The notes under the pieces are model-generated. The model saw only the letters and a program-made list of their open reading frames with translations, ran no database searches and was not told the origin of the DNA. A program made the position numbers and the translations under genes. Below are positions 1 through 6,939 of a DNA stretch of 44,047 bases, one piece after another. Positions within the stretch are counted from its first letter, which is position 1. Each line of letters begins with the position of its first letter. This DNA comes from Lachnospiraceae bacterium (GTDB lineage Bacteria; Bacillota; Clostridia; Lachnospirales; Lachnospiraceae): contig CAAGSD010000145.1 in NCBI GenBank assembly GCA_900772845.1, positions 1 to 44,047 on the forward strand, in the 5' to 3' direction.

Positions 1-78
1 CACAATCTGGATGAGAAGATCGACGAACTGGTGCAGACCGCATTAGAGACCAAAGAACTGATCATTGCGGAAGCATAA
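1..78 (+). CDS. 3' end of an unidentified gene
   Basis: An open frame runs in from the left edge and ends at TAA (76-78), giving 25 residues that finish in ELIIAEA. The peptide is charged and probably helical. It is too short to assign to a family. The palindrome with a T-run at 91-140 lies just downstream and fits as its transcription terminator, which supports a real gene end. Confidence 0.55.
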   Translation, partial: HNLDEKIDELVQTALETKELIIAEA

Positions 79-90
79 GTGCGAATGCAG

Positions 91-140
91 AGTAACTATT
101 CAGAACCGGGGAAATAGAGGTGCTGAATAGTTACTTTTTT
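91..140 (+). terminator. Intrinsic terminator made from the dispersed palindrome (copy 1)
   Basis: AGTAACTATTCAG (91-103) pairs perfectly with CTGAATAGTTACT (123-135), with a 19-nt loop, and is followed by TTTTTT (135-140). The arms are the same as those of the repeat family found at eight other places in the window. This copy is the only one followed directly by a clear T-run, so it can act as a rho-independent terminator for the gene ending at 78. Confidence 0.75.
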
Positions 141-153
141 GGAAAAGGCATAT

Positions 154-190
154 AAAAAACACCTCAAGAGGATTGCGTCTCTCAAGGTGT
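154..190 (-). terminator. Intrinsic terminator of the HPr-like gene
   Basis: Read on the minus strand, ACACCTTGAGAG (190-179) pairs with CTCTTGAGGTGT (170-159) through 12 positions including two G-T wobbles, with an 8-nt loop and a following T6 run (159-154). It lies about 40 nt past the stop of the minus-strand gene at 231. Confidence 0.8.
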
Positions 191-230
191 TCTCTGTTTT
201 ACTATGTATTCGGATCTCCGAACTGGTAAC

Positions 231-461
231 TTATACCAGATAAGGCTTTAATACTTCCAGAACCTCATCAGCGCCATCCTCTGCATGGATGTTCAGGTCG
301 ATAGGCTTGGAAAGATCCAGGCTGAAGATACCCATGATGGACTTTGCATCAATTACGTATCTGCCGGATACAAGATCGAAATCATAATCGAACTTAGTAA
401 TATCGTTTACGAAAGATTTTACCTTATCAATAGAATTTAAAGAAATCTGAACTGTCTTCAT
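231..461 (-). CDS. HPr-family protein lacking the catalytic histidine
   Basis: A 76-residue protein of HPr length and pattern. The start ATG (461-459) follows AGGAGG (475-470) by 8 nt, so longer upstream frames were rejected. The segment AKSIMGIFSLDL (residues 39-50) matches the regulatory Ser46 region of HPr (KSIMGVMSL type), with the serine at residue 41. The region that should carry the phosphorylated His15 reads LNSIDKVKSF and has no histidine; the only His in the protein is at about 59. It therefore cannot carry phosphate from enzyme I in the usual way. By inference it may be a Crh-like regulator or an unrelated adaptor built on the HPr fold. It is monocistronic, with its own terminator, and divergent from mtaB. 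A canonical HPr lies at 41649. Confidence 0.8.
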   Translation of the reverse strand: MKTVQISLNSIDKVKSFVNDITKFDYDFDLVSGRYVIDAKSIMGIFSLDLSKPIDLNIHAEDGADEVLEVLKPYLV

Positions 462-563
462 GTTGACTACCTCCTTAATGTGTGTCATACCTTCTGACTT
501 CATATTAATGGCTGAACGACCAAAAGTCAAGACGAAAACAATACAAAAAAAGTGAGGAATCCT

Positions 564-2018
564 ATGAAAAGTGTAGCATTACACAACCTCGGATGTAAGG
601 TTAATTCCTATGAAATAGAAGTAATGCAACAAATGTTACAAGAAAAAGGTTATACTATTGTACCATTTGATGAAATCGCAGATATTTACATCGTAAATAC
701 CTGCACAGTTACCAATATTGCAGACCGGAAAAGCAGACAGATGCTTCATCGGGCGAAACAGAAAAATCCGGCAGCACTGGTGGTGGCAGTGGGCTGTTAT
801 GTGCAGACCGGAAGAGAAGATGTGGAGCAGGACCCCTGCATTGATCTGGCGATCGGCAATAACCGCAAGAAGGATCTGGCATTCATTCTGGAAGAATATT
901 TGCAGGATCTCGAGCAGGAGGACGCAGTGGCAGAGAACGCAGGCGAAGCCCGGCCCAATGTGGACAAGACCCTGCATGACACTACTGTCATAGATATTAA
1001 CCATACCGCAGAATACGAAGAAATGACCTTGAAGCAGACTGCAGAGCATACCCGGGCTTATATCAAGATCCAGGACGGCTGCAATCAGTTCTGTTCCTAT
1101 TGCGTCATCCCCTATGCGAGAGGCAGAGTTCGCAGCCGCAGAGCGGAAGATATTATCCGGGAGATCACCGGCATGGCCCGGGCGGGCTACCGAGAGATCG
1201 TATTGACGGGGATCCATATCAGTTCCTACGGTATTGATTTCGAAGAAGAAGCCTGGAAACGGGGCGAAAGTGTCTCTGTATTAAAAGAAGATGAGGAAAG
1301 AAGAGATTACTCCGGCAGCAGCAAACTGATCGATCTGTTGGAAAGGATCCATGACATTGAAGGCATTGAACGTATCCGTATCGGTTCTCTGGAGCCCCGG
1401 ATCATTACCGAAGAGACCGCAGAGCGGATGGCGGCACTGCCGAAGCTGTGTCCTCATTTCCATCTGTCCTTGCAGAGCGGCTGTGATGCCACGCTACGCC
1501 GGATGAACCGTAAGTATACTGCGGAAGAGTATGCAGAAAGTGTGGCGCTGTTGCGTAAAGTATTTGAGCATCCGGCGATCACCACGGATGTTATTGTAGG
1601 ATTCCCGGGGGAAACAGAAGAAGAATTCGCACAGACGAAGGTGTTTTTAGACAGGATCCGGTTTTTTGAAATGCATATTTTCAAATATTCCAAGAGAGCA
1701 GGAACCAGAGCCGCCGTGATGCCGGACCAGGTGCCGGATCCCGTGAAGGCGGAGCGTAGTGTGGAACTTCTTGCCATGGAAAAGGAGCAGTCGAAGCTGT
1801 TTCGGGCACATTACGTGGGCCGGGAAGTAGAAGTACTCTTGGAAGAGAAAAAACAGATCCATGGAAAAGAGTATCTGCTGGGACATACGGTGGATTATGT
1901 CAAAGTGGCGATACCTTTGGAAAAAAATAAGAATCTTTGCACCAATACTGTTGTCCTCGGCAAAGTGCAGGGATTCCTGACGGATGAGATTGTTACGATT
2001 GACACTATCACCACTTGA
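564..2018 (+). CDS. mtaB: tRNA t6A37 methylthiotransferase MtaB
   Basis: Radical SAM enzyme that adds a methylthio group to t6A at position 37 of ANN-decoding tRNAs (ms2t6A). The 484-residue product has the UPF0004 N-terminal domain with its three cluster cysteines (LGCKVNSYE near residue 10, VNTCTV near 50, AVGCYVQ near 82). A radical SAM motif DGCNQFCSYC (CxxxCxxC, about 172-179) follows, and a C-terminal TRAM-like segment begins near residue 420. An acidic stretch between the first two domains and another insert near residue 230 make it somewhat longer than typical MtaB (about 430-450). The start was taken as ATG 564 because it begins MKSVALHNLGCK and follows GAGGAA closely; a GTG at 552 is also possible. 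Confidence 0.93.
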   Translation: MKSVALHNLGCKVNSYEIEVMQQMLQEKGYTIVPFDEIADIYIVNTCTVTNIADRKSRQMLHRAKQKNPAALVVAVGCYVQTGREDVEQDPCIDLAIGNNRKKDLAFILEEYLQDLEQEDAVAENAGEARPNVDKTLHDTTVIDINHTAEYEEMTLKQTAEHTRAYIKIQDGCNQFCSYCVIPYARGRVRSRRAEDIIREITGMARAGYREIVLTGIHISSYGIDFEEEAWKRGESVSVLKEDEERRDYSGSSKLIDLLERIHDIEGIERIRIGSLEPRIITEETAERMAALPKLCPHFHLSLQSGCDATLRRMNRKYTAEEYAESVALLRKVFEHPAITTDVIVGFPGETEEEFAQTKVFLDRIRFFEMHIFKYSKRAGTRAAVMPDQVPDPVKAERSVELLAMEKEQSKLFRAHYVGREVEVLLEEKKQIHGKEYLLGHTVDYVKVAIPLEKNKNLCTNTVVLGKVQGFLTDEIVTIDTITT

Positions 2019-2063
2019 ATTTTCAAGGTAAATGCGTTAATATAAGGCATAACGGAAAGATTT

Positions 2064-2132
2064 GCAACTTTTCAGAGCCGTGCAAAAGGAGCTGCACAGC
2101 GGCGGTTTTGCGAATGGGGCTCTGATAGTTAC
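2064..2132. repeat. Dispersed palindrome, copy 2 (mtaB-ireB gap)
   Basis: The left arm GCAACTTTTCAGAGCC (2064-2079) is largely complementary to GGCTCTGATAGTTAC (2118-2132). Inside are a hairpin GTGCA/TGCAC (2080-2084 with 2093-2097) and the shared internal sequence GGTTTTGCGAATG (2104-2116). The folded form would be a long stem with a side hairpin. It lies between mtaB and ireB without a T-run. Confidence 0.7.
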
Positions 2133-2165
2133 AGAAAATGCATTAAGGCAGAATAAGAGGATCGT

Positions 2166-2429
2166 ATGCAGGACTTAGGAAATACACAATACTTCAAGGT
2201 AGAGACAGAACCTGAGACCGGTGTAAAGCTGGTGCTTTCTACCGTATATGAGGCACTGACGGAGAAGGGATATAACCCTGTGAACCAGATCGTAGGTTAT
2301 ATTATGAGTGGAGATCCCACTTATATTACCAGCCATAAGAATGCCCGCAGCCTGATCATGAAGGTGGAACGGGACGAGCTGGTGGAAGAACTGCTCACAG
2401 AGTATATTAAGACAAAACACTGGAAATAA
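2166..2429 (+). CDS. ireB: IreB-family regulatory phosphoprotein
   Basis: An 87-residue protein of the UPF0297/IreB family (YrzL in Bacillus). The family hallmark region around GYNPVNQIVGYIMSGDPTYI (about residues 38-57), followed by ITSHKNAR, is intact. In Enterococcus, IreB is phosphorylated by the PASTA kinase IreK and affects cephalosporin tolerance; the role here is inferred from the family. Start ATG 2166 follows AGAGG. It heads the ireB-yqgF-yrzB cluster, an order conserved in many Firmicutes. Confidence 0.93.
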   Translation: MQDLGNTQYFKVETEPETGVKLVLSTVYEALTEKGYNPVNQIVGYIMSGDPTYITSHKNARSLIMKVERDELVEELLTEYIKTKHWK

Positions 2430-2452
2430 TTACAATTGGCAGGAGGACCCAC

Positions 2453-2896
2453 ATGCGTATCATGGGTTTGGATTTCGGCTCACGTACCGTGGGCGTGGCA
2501 ATCAGTGACAGTCTGCTCTTAACAGCGCAGGGTGTAGAGATCATTCGCCGCAAGGAAGAAAATAAATTACGGCAGACACTGGCAAGAATCGAAGAACTGA
2601 TCGTGGCAAATGAAGTGGAAGAGATTGTACTGGGACTTCCCAAGAATATGAACGACACCGAAGGCGTCCGTGTGGAACTGACTAAAGAGTTCAAGGAAAA
2701 GCTGGAAAGACGTACCGGTCTCCCAGTCATCTTCTGGGATGAGAGACTGACAACCGTAGCTGCGGACAAGGCAATGATGGAAGCGGGGATCCGCCGTGAG
2801 AACCGTAAGGATTACGTGGATATGATCGCAGCGACTCTGATCCTGCAGGGCTATCTGGATCGCAGGAACAATGAAAAGAAAAAGGAAACAGAATGA
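2453..2896 (+). CDS. yqgF: YqgF/RuvX-type RNase H-fold nuclease
   Basis: A 147-residue YqgF-family protein (YrrK, also named RuvX), a putative Holliday junction resolvase that is also implicated in pre-16S rRNA 5' end maturation. The N-terminal MGLDFGSRTVGVAISD carries the first catalytic Asp (residue 7). The motifs VLGLPKNMNDTEG (about 63-75) and FWDERLTT (about 98-105) follow, with the C-terminal YVDMIAATLILQGYL. The length is typical. It starts 23 nt after ireB behind AGGAGG, and its stop overlaps the next start as ATGA. Confidence 0.93.
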   Translation: MRIMGLDFGSRTVGVAISDSLLLTAQGVEIIRRKEENKLRQTLARIEELIVANEVEEIVLGLPKNMNDTEGVRVELTKEFKEKLERRTGLPVIFWDERLTTVAADKAMMEAGIRRENRKDYVDMIAATLILQGYLDRRNNEKKKETE

Positions 2897-3156
2897 GTAA
2901 ATTGGAAAAGATCACATTTTGCCCCGAAGGCGAGGAACCTGTAGAATTTTATGTACTGGAACAGACCAGGATCGGTGGACACAATTACATCCTGGTGACT
3001 GATGTGGAAGAGGGCGACGGAGATGCCCTGATCCTGAAAGATATGTCTCAGGACGGCGAAGAAGAGAGTATTTATGATGTTGTCTCCGATGATGAAGAAC
3101 TGGAAGCGGTATCCGGTGTGTTTGCGGATATGTTAGAGGACATTGATTTAATTTAG
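2893..3156 (+). CDS. yrzB: DUF1292 protein (YrzB family)
   Basis: An 87-residue, strongly acidic protein (many Asp/Glu in the second half) of the DUF1292 family. The pattern of N-terminal beta strands (ITFCPEGEEPVEFYVLEQ), then HNYILVTD, then a D/E-rich tail is characteristic. Its biochemical role is not known. It overlaps yqgF by 4 nt (ATGA), which indicates translational coupling, and completes the ireB-yqgF-yrzB trio. No canonical terminator follows; a long leader region with hairpins comes next. Confidence 0.88.
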   Translation: MSKLEKITFCPEGEEPVEFYVLEQTRIGGHNYILVTDVEEGDGDALILKDMSQDGEEESIYDVVSDDEELEAVSGVFADMLEDIDLI

Positions 3157-3617
3157 ATCATATTGGGTCAGGTCATTAAGCCATAAAATAACTCCCGTGC
3201 AAGCACGTCGTGTTTTCGGGCTTATGACCATGATATATGATGTAACTATTCTGAATAGTTACTATATGATAAATACAGACGCCCTCATGGGAGGGGGAGT
3301 CTTATATTTATAAATGAACAGTTACATGATTTGTATGATTGGCAGAGATGGCTACAGGATGCTTTGCCGGTTTCAACCTATAATGGTTTTGTGCTGAAAG
3401 TGACAGGGAATACACGAAGGGCATGAGAGATGCCGTTATTTTGATGGAATCGTAAGATCCGGAATGCCTGATCTCCGTGCGAATTTTCGAGAAGAGAGCA
3501 GGGAGATCGGGTAGGGAATCACGGGTCTTTGTTTGCAGAGCATACCAGTCCATTCTGACGCCGGGATACATACACGAAGCAAGATGTATAGACGTATAGA
3601 ATTTGGAGGTAAATTCG
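3157..3617 (+). promoter_or_regulatory. 461-nt gene-free region upstream of RNase J, with three foldable elements
   Basis: No convincing gene is present. Three inverted repeats are visible. A hairpin pairs GGTCATTAAGCC (3171-3182) with GGGCTTATGACC (3218-3229), with one bulged base and a small CGTGC/GCACG hairpin inside. The dispersed palindrome lies at 3242-3262. A third hairpin pairs CCTGATCTCC (3467-3476) with GGAGATCGGG (3502-3511), extended by TGC/GCA after one mismatch. A TATGAT hexamer (3236-3241) abuts the palindrome and could be a -10 box, but its -35 is poor. A 38-codon open stretch ending at the TGA near 3423 has no credible start. Confidence 0.5.
3242..3262. repeat. Dispersed palindrome, copy 3 (minimal, loopless form)
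   Basis: GTAACTATTC (3242-3251) and GAATAGTTAC (3253-3262) are exact reverse complements around a single T at 3252. These are the outer arms of the repeat family with the whole interior missing. It sits within the RNase J upstream region directly after TATGAT. Confidence 0.8.
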
Positions 3618-5294
3618 TTGAAAAAGAAAAAAGAGAATAGTAACGTTTCAGGTCTGAAGATCATTCCTTTGGGAGGCCTGGAACAGATTGGTATGAACAT
3701 TACTGCCTTCCAGTATGAGGACAGTATTATTGTGGTGGACTGCGGATTGTCTTTCCCTGCGGATGATATGCTGGGAATCGATCTGGTCATTCCGGATGTG
3801 ACTTACCTGAAGGATAATATTGACAAGGTAAAGGGTTTTGTCATTACCCACGGACATGAAGACCATATTGGAGCATTGCCTTACGTGCTGCGGGATATCA
3901 ATGTGCCTATCTATGCTACCCGCCTGACCATGGGGATCATAGAGAACAAGCTGACCGAGCACAATCTCATGAAGAAGACTAAGCGTAAAGTAGTGAAGTT
4001 TGGACAGTCTATCAATCTGGGGGATTTTCGTGTAGAATTCATCAAGACGAATCACAGTATCGTAGACGCCGCAGCACTGGCAATTTATTCTCCCGCCGGT
4101 ATCGTAGTGCACACCGGAGACTTCAAGGTAGATTACACTCCGGTATATGGAGATGCCATTGATCTGCAGCGTTTTGCGGAGATCGGCAAAAAGGGTGTGC
4201 TGGCACTGATGTGTGATTCCACTAATGCAGAGCGCCCCGGCTTTACCCCTTCCGAGAAGACGGTGGGTAAGACCTTTGATACTTTATTTGAAGAGCATAA
4301 AAATACCAGAATTTTCGTGGCAACCTTCGCATCCAATGTGGATCGTGTACAGCAGATCATCAATACCGCCTACAAATTCGGCCGTAAAGTAGCTGTGGAA
4401 GGCCGCAGCATGGTAAATATTCTGGATACCGCTATTAAGCTGGAGTGCATCAATATTCCGGAAAATACACTGGTAGATCTGGATCAGATGAAGAATTATC
4501 CTGATGAACAGCAGGTCATCATCACCACCGGAAGTCAGGGCGAGAGCATGGCTGCCCTGTCCCGTATGGCCAATAACATGCACCGCAAGATCACCATCGG
4601 TGCAGGGGACACCGTCATCTTCTCATCTAACCCTATCCCGGGCAATGAGAAGTCCGTCACCAAGATCATCAACGAGCTGCTTCGTAAGGGTGCAGACGTT
4701 ATCTTCCAGGATGCCCATGTATCCGGACATGCCTGCCAGGAAGAGATCAAGCTGATCTATACCCTGATCCATCCGAAGTACGCAGTGCCGGTTCACGGAG
4801 AATATAAGCATTTGAAAGCGCAGGCCAAGATCGCAGAGAGCCTTGGCATCAGCAAGGACAATATCTTCATCCTGTCCTCCGGAGATGTACTGGAAGTCAG
4901 CGAAGAACAGGCAAAGGTAAACAGCAGAGTACCTGTAGGGGCTATTCTGGTCGACGGTCTGGGCGTCGGTGATGTCGGAAATGTAGTATTGAGAGATAGA
5001 CAGCATCTGGCAGAAGATGGTATTATGATTGTGGTCATGAGTCTGGATAGAGCCAGCGGAGAACTGGTGGCAGGTCCCGATATCGTATCCAGAGGTTTCG
5101 TATATGTGAAGGAATCCGATGAACTGATCGAGGAGGCAAGACGCACTGTGGACGATGCGCTGCAGGCATGCCTGGATAAGGGAATCACAGACTGGGGCAA
5201 GCTGAAGACTACCACCAAGGATGTCCTCAGTGATTATGTATGGAAGAAGACCAAGAGACGTCCCATGATCCTCCCCATCATTATGGAAGTATAA
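3618..5294 (+). CDS. rnj: Ribonuclease J
   Basis: A 558-residue RNase J, an endo- and 5'-3' exoribonuclease that initiates mRNA decay and matures rRNA in Firmicutes. The metallo-beta-lactamase core is shown by HGHEDHIGALPYVL (zinc ligands near residues 78-83), HTGDFKVD (about 161-168), and the beta-CASP and C-terminal motifs GSQGE, PVHGEYKHL and SRGFVYVKE. The start was taken as TTG 3618 because GGAGG (3605-3609) lies 8 nt upstream; the TTG at 3603 would place the RBS inside the gene. The long upstream region may be its leader. A YlbF-family gene follows 33 nt later. Confidence 0.95.
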   Translation: MKKKKENSNVSGLKIIPLGGLEQIGMNITAFQYEDSIIVVDCGLSFPADDMLGIDLVIPDVTYLKDNIDKVKGFVITHGHEDHIGALPYVLRDINVPIYATRLTMGIIENKLTEHNLMKKTKRKVVKFGQSINLGDFRVEFIKTNHSIVDAAALAIYSPAGIVVHTGDFKVDYTPVYGDAIDLQRFAEIGKKGVLALMCDSTNAERPGFTPSEKTVGKTFDTLFEEHKNTRIFVATFASNVDRVQQIINTAYKFGRKVAVEGRSMVNILDTAIKLECINIPENTLVDLDQMKNYPDEQQVIITTGSQGESMAALSRMANNMHRKITIGAGDTVIFSSNPIPGNEKSVTKIINELLRKGADVIFQDAHVSGHACQEEIKLIYTLIHPKYAVPVHGEYKHLKAQAKIAESLGISKDNIFILSSGDVLEVSEEQAKVNSRVPVGAILVDGLGVGDVGNVVLRDRQHLAEDGIMIVVMSLDRASGELVAGPDIVSRGFVYVKESDELIEEARRTVDDALQACLDKGITDWGKLKTTTKDVLSDYVWKKTKRRPMILPIIMEV

Positions 5295-5327
5295 ACCGTT
5301 AGCAATTGTTGGAAAGGTCGTAGGCAG

Positions 5328-5663
5328 ATGAAGATTACATCCGACGAAAATGTAAATCAGGCGGTAGAACAGATGGTACAGGCAATCCGTAATACCGACG
5401 CTTATCTGGAATATCAGAAGCAGCTGGTGCGTGTAAAAGAGCAGCCGGAACTCAAGAGACAGATCGATGATTTCCGGACCAGAAATTTCGAATTACAGAC
5501 CAGCAAGGACACGAACTTTGACAAGCTGGATCAGTTTACCAGAGAAAACGAAGCTTTCCGGGAAAACCCGCTGGTATCGGATTTCCTGGCAGCAGAGCTG
5601 GCATTTTGCCGTATGATGCAGGAAATCGGTCTCTACGTCACCGACCAGATGCATTTTGAGTGA
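5328..5663 (+). CDS. ylbF: YlbF/YmcA-family protein
   Basis: A 111-residue all-helical protein of the YlbF/YmcA family. In Bacillus subtilis YlbF and YmcA form, with YaaT, a complex that modulates RNase Y and mRNA processing. The family signature is visible as two long helices (NQAVEQMVQAIRNTDAYLEY; then LKRQIDDFRTRNFELQ) and the end LVSDFLAAELAFCRMMQEIG. The start ATG 5328 follows GGAAAGG. Its position 33 nt after RNase J suggests cotranscription and a shared role in RNA turnover, which is inference. Confidence 0.82.
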   Translation: MKITSDENVNQAVEQMVQAIRNTDAYLEYQKQLVRVKEQPELKRQIDDFRTRNFELQTSKDTNFDKLDQFTRENEAFRENPLVSDFLAAELAFCRMMQEIGLYVTDQMHFE

Positions 5664-5735
5664 GCATTTTTCGCCATGCATGAGCAAAAAGAAAGTCTCG
5701 AAGAGACGATTTTGCGAATGCATGCTTCGAAATGC
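5664..5735. repeat. Dispersed palindrome, copy 4 (same core, different outer arms)
   Basis: CATGCATGAGCAAAA (5675-5689) pairs with TTTTGCGAATGCATG (5710-5724) at 13 of 15 positions. Between them is the perfect hairpin GTCTC-GAA-GAGAC (5695-5707). The internal sequence CGATTTTGCGAATG (5707-5720) is the family core, but the usual GTAACTATTC arms are replaced. GCATTTTTCG (5664-5673) and CGAAATGC (5728-5735) give an additional outer stem. Confidence 0.65.
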
Positions 5736-5765
5736 GGATTACCTGGATAAGAAAGGACGGAAAAC

Positions 5766-6224
5766 ATGAAAGCAGCGAATTTGGCAGGTGCTGTATTAGG
5801 TGCGATCTTAAAAGTGGTATTTGCAGTGGCTGTGGTGTATCTGGTTTACACCGGAGCATCCACGTGCTATGACTACGGTTACCGTATTTTCACGGAACCG
5901 GCGATTTCCAGTGGGGAAGGACGTAATGTTACCGTAACCCTGACGTCTGACATGTCTGCAACAGAAATCGGTGCGGCCATGCAGGATAAAGGCCTGGTAA
6001 AGGACGGTAAACTTTTTGCCCTGCAGTATTTGTTATCTGAGTATAAGAAAGAGTGGAATCCCGGAACGTATGAATTAAGCACTGCGATGACAGCTGAAGA
6101 AATGATGGAGGTCATGGCGGGAAATCCGGAAGATGCGACAGAAGAGACCGTAGATACCATAGACAACGGCAGTGCAGTCACCGGGGAGACAGAGAAGACT
6201 GCAGAAACAGTTACCGCACAGTAG
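5766..6224 (+). CDS. Short MltG-like membrane protein without the lytic transglycosylase domain
   Basis: A 152-residue protein with an N-terminal membrane segment (about residues 9-32). An extracytoplasmic region, NVTVTLTSDMSATEIGAAMQ through NPGTYELSTAMTAEEMMEVM (about 55-117), resembles the LysM-like subdomain of YceG/MltG (signal, then GTYELxxxMTAEEM). The catalytic domain that normally follows is absent. Instead the protein ends in a Thr/Glu-rich, probably disordered tail. Full MltG is about 330-380 residues. The Bacillus equivalent, yrrL (mltG), lies before yrrM, and here trmR (yrrM) follows, so position supports the relationship. It may bind but not cut peptidoglycan. Start ATG 5766 follows AAAGGA. 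Confidence 0.65.
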   Translation: MKAANLAGAVLGAILKVVFAVAVVYLVYTGASTCYDYGYRIFTEPAISSGEGRNVTVTLTSDMSATEIGAAMQDKGLVKDGKLFALQYLLSEYKKEWNPGTYELSTAMTAEEMMEVMAGNPEDATEETVDTIDNGSAVTGETEKTAETVTAQ

Positions 6225-6273
6225 TTATCACAGATCCTGAGACGTGGTAAGCGTCTGCGGAATGGAGATAGGT

Positions 6274-6939
6274 ATGATCATAGATGAAAGAATGTCCGCA
6301 TTTATTGATTCCCTGGATAGTGGGAATCCGGCGTGGCTGAATGAGATTGAAAAATATGCGCTGGAGACACAGGTTCCGATCATACGCAGATCAATGCAAA
6401 GTCTGTTAAAATTTTTATTGACTTATACAAAGCCGAAGAGCATCCTGGAAGTCGGGACAGCCATCGGCTTTTCTGCGTTACTGATGAGTGAATATGCACC
6501 GTCGGACTGCCATATTACCACCATTGAAAAATATGAAAAAAGGATTCCCCTAGCGAAAGAGAACTTCCGCAAAGCAGGGAGAGAAGACCGGATTACCCTG
6601 TTAGAGGGAGATGCAACAGAGATCCTGAAGGAATTGGACGGCACCTATGACGTGATTTTTATGGATGCGGCCAAGGGACAGTACATCCATTTCCTGCCGG
6701 ATATTCTGCGGCTGTTATCACCGGGGGGACTTTTGATCTCTGACAATGTATTACAGGATGGTGATATCATAGAATCCCGTTTCGCCGTAACGAGACGGAA
6801 CCGGACCATACATGCCAGAATGAGAGAATATCTGTATGAATTAAAGCATCACCCGGGGCTGGAGACAGTGATCCTGCCGGTGGGTGATGGTGTGACCCTG
6901 AGTACGAAGAAAGAGGAGCAGTCTCAGGACTCAAAATAG
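6274..6939 (+). CDS. trmR: tRNA 5-hydroxyuridine methyltransferase TrmR (YrrM family)
   Basis: A 221-residue class I SAM O-methyltransferase of the COMT-like family that contains Bacillus YrrM, identified as TrmR, which methylates ho5U34 to mo5U34 in tRNA. SAM-binding motif I is ILEVGTAIGFSALLMS (about residues 54-69), followed by TIEKYEKR, GDATEIL, and the metal/substrate motif VIFMDAAKGQY (about 127-137) with SDNVLQDG. ATG 6274 is preferred over the in-frame GTG 6244 because GGAGA (6264-6268) lies just upstream. Its 3' end overlaps the convergent glycosyltransferase gene by 16 nt. The likely pathway partner, a TrhP-type gene, lies at 10888. Confidence 0.85.
   Translation: MIIDERMSAFIDSLDSGNPAWLNEIEKYALETQVPIIRRSMQSLLKFLLTYTKPKSILEVGTAIGFSALLMSEYAPSDCHITTIEKYEKRIPLAKENFRKAGREDRITLLEGDATEILKELDGTYDVIFMDAAKGQYIHFLPDILRLLSPGGLLISDNVLQDGDIIESRFAVTRRNRTIHARMREYLYELKHHPGLETVILPVGDGVTLSTKKEEQSQDSK

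Noticed and set aside
3302..3423. Small protein gene ending with GNTRRA in the RNase J upstream region
   Set aside because: The frame is open for about 38 codons and looks protein-like, but there is no ATG/GTG/TTG start with an RBS at its beginning, so I do not call it a gene.
3157..3617. T-box or metabolite riboswitch upstream of RNase J
   Set aside because: No T-box motif (AGGGTGGNACCGCG-like) and no terminator/antiterminator pair could be found; the hairpins present do not match a riboswitch class I know.
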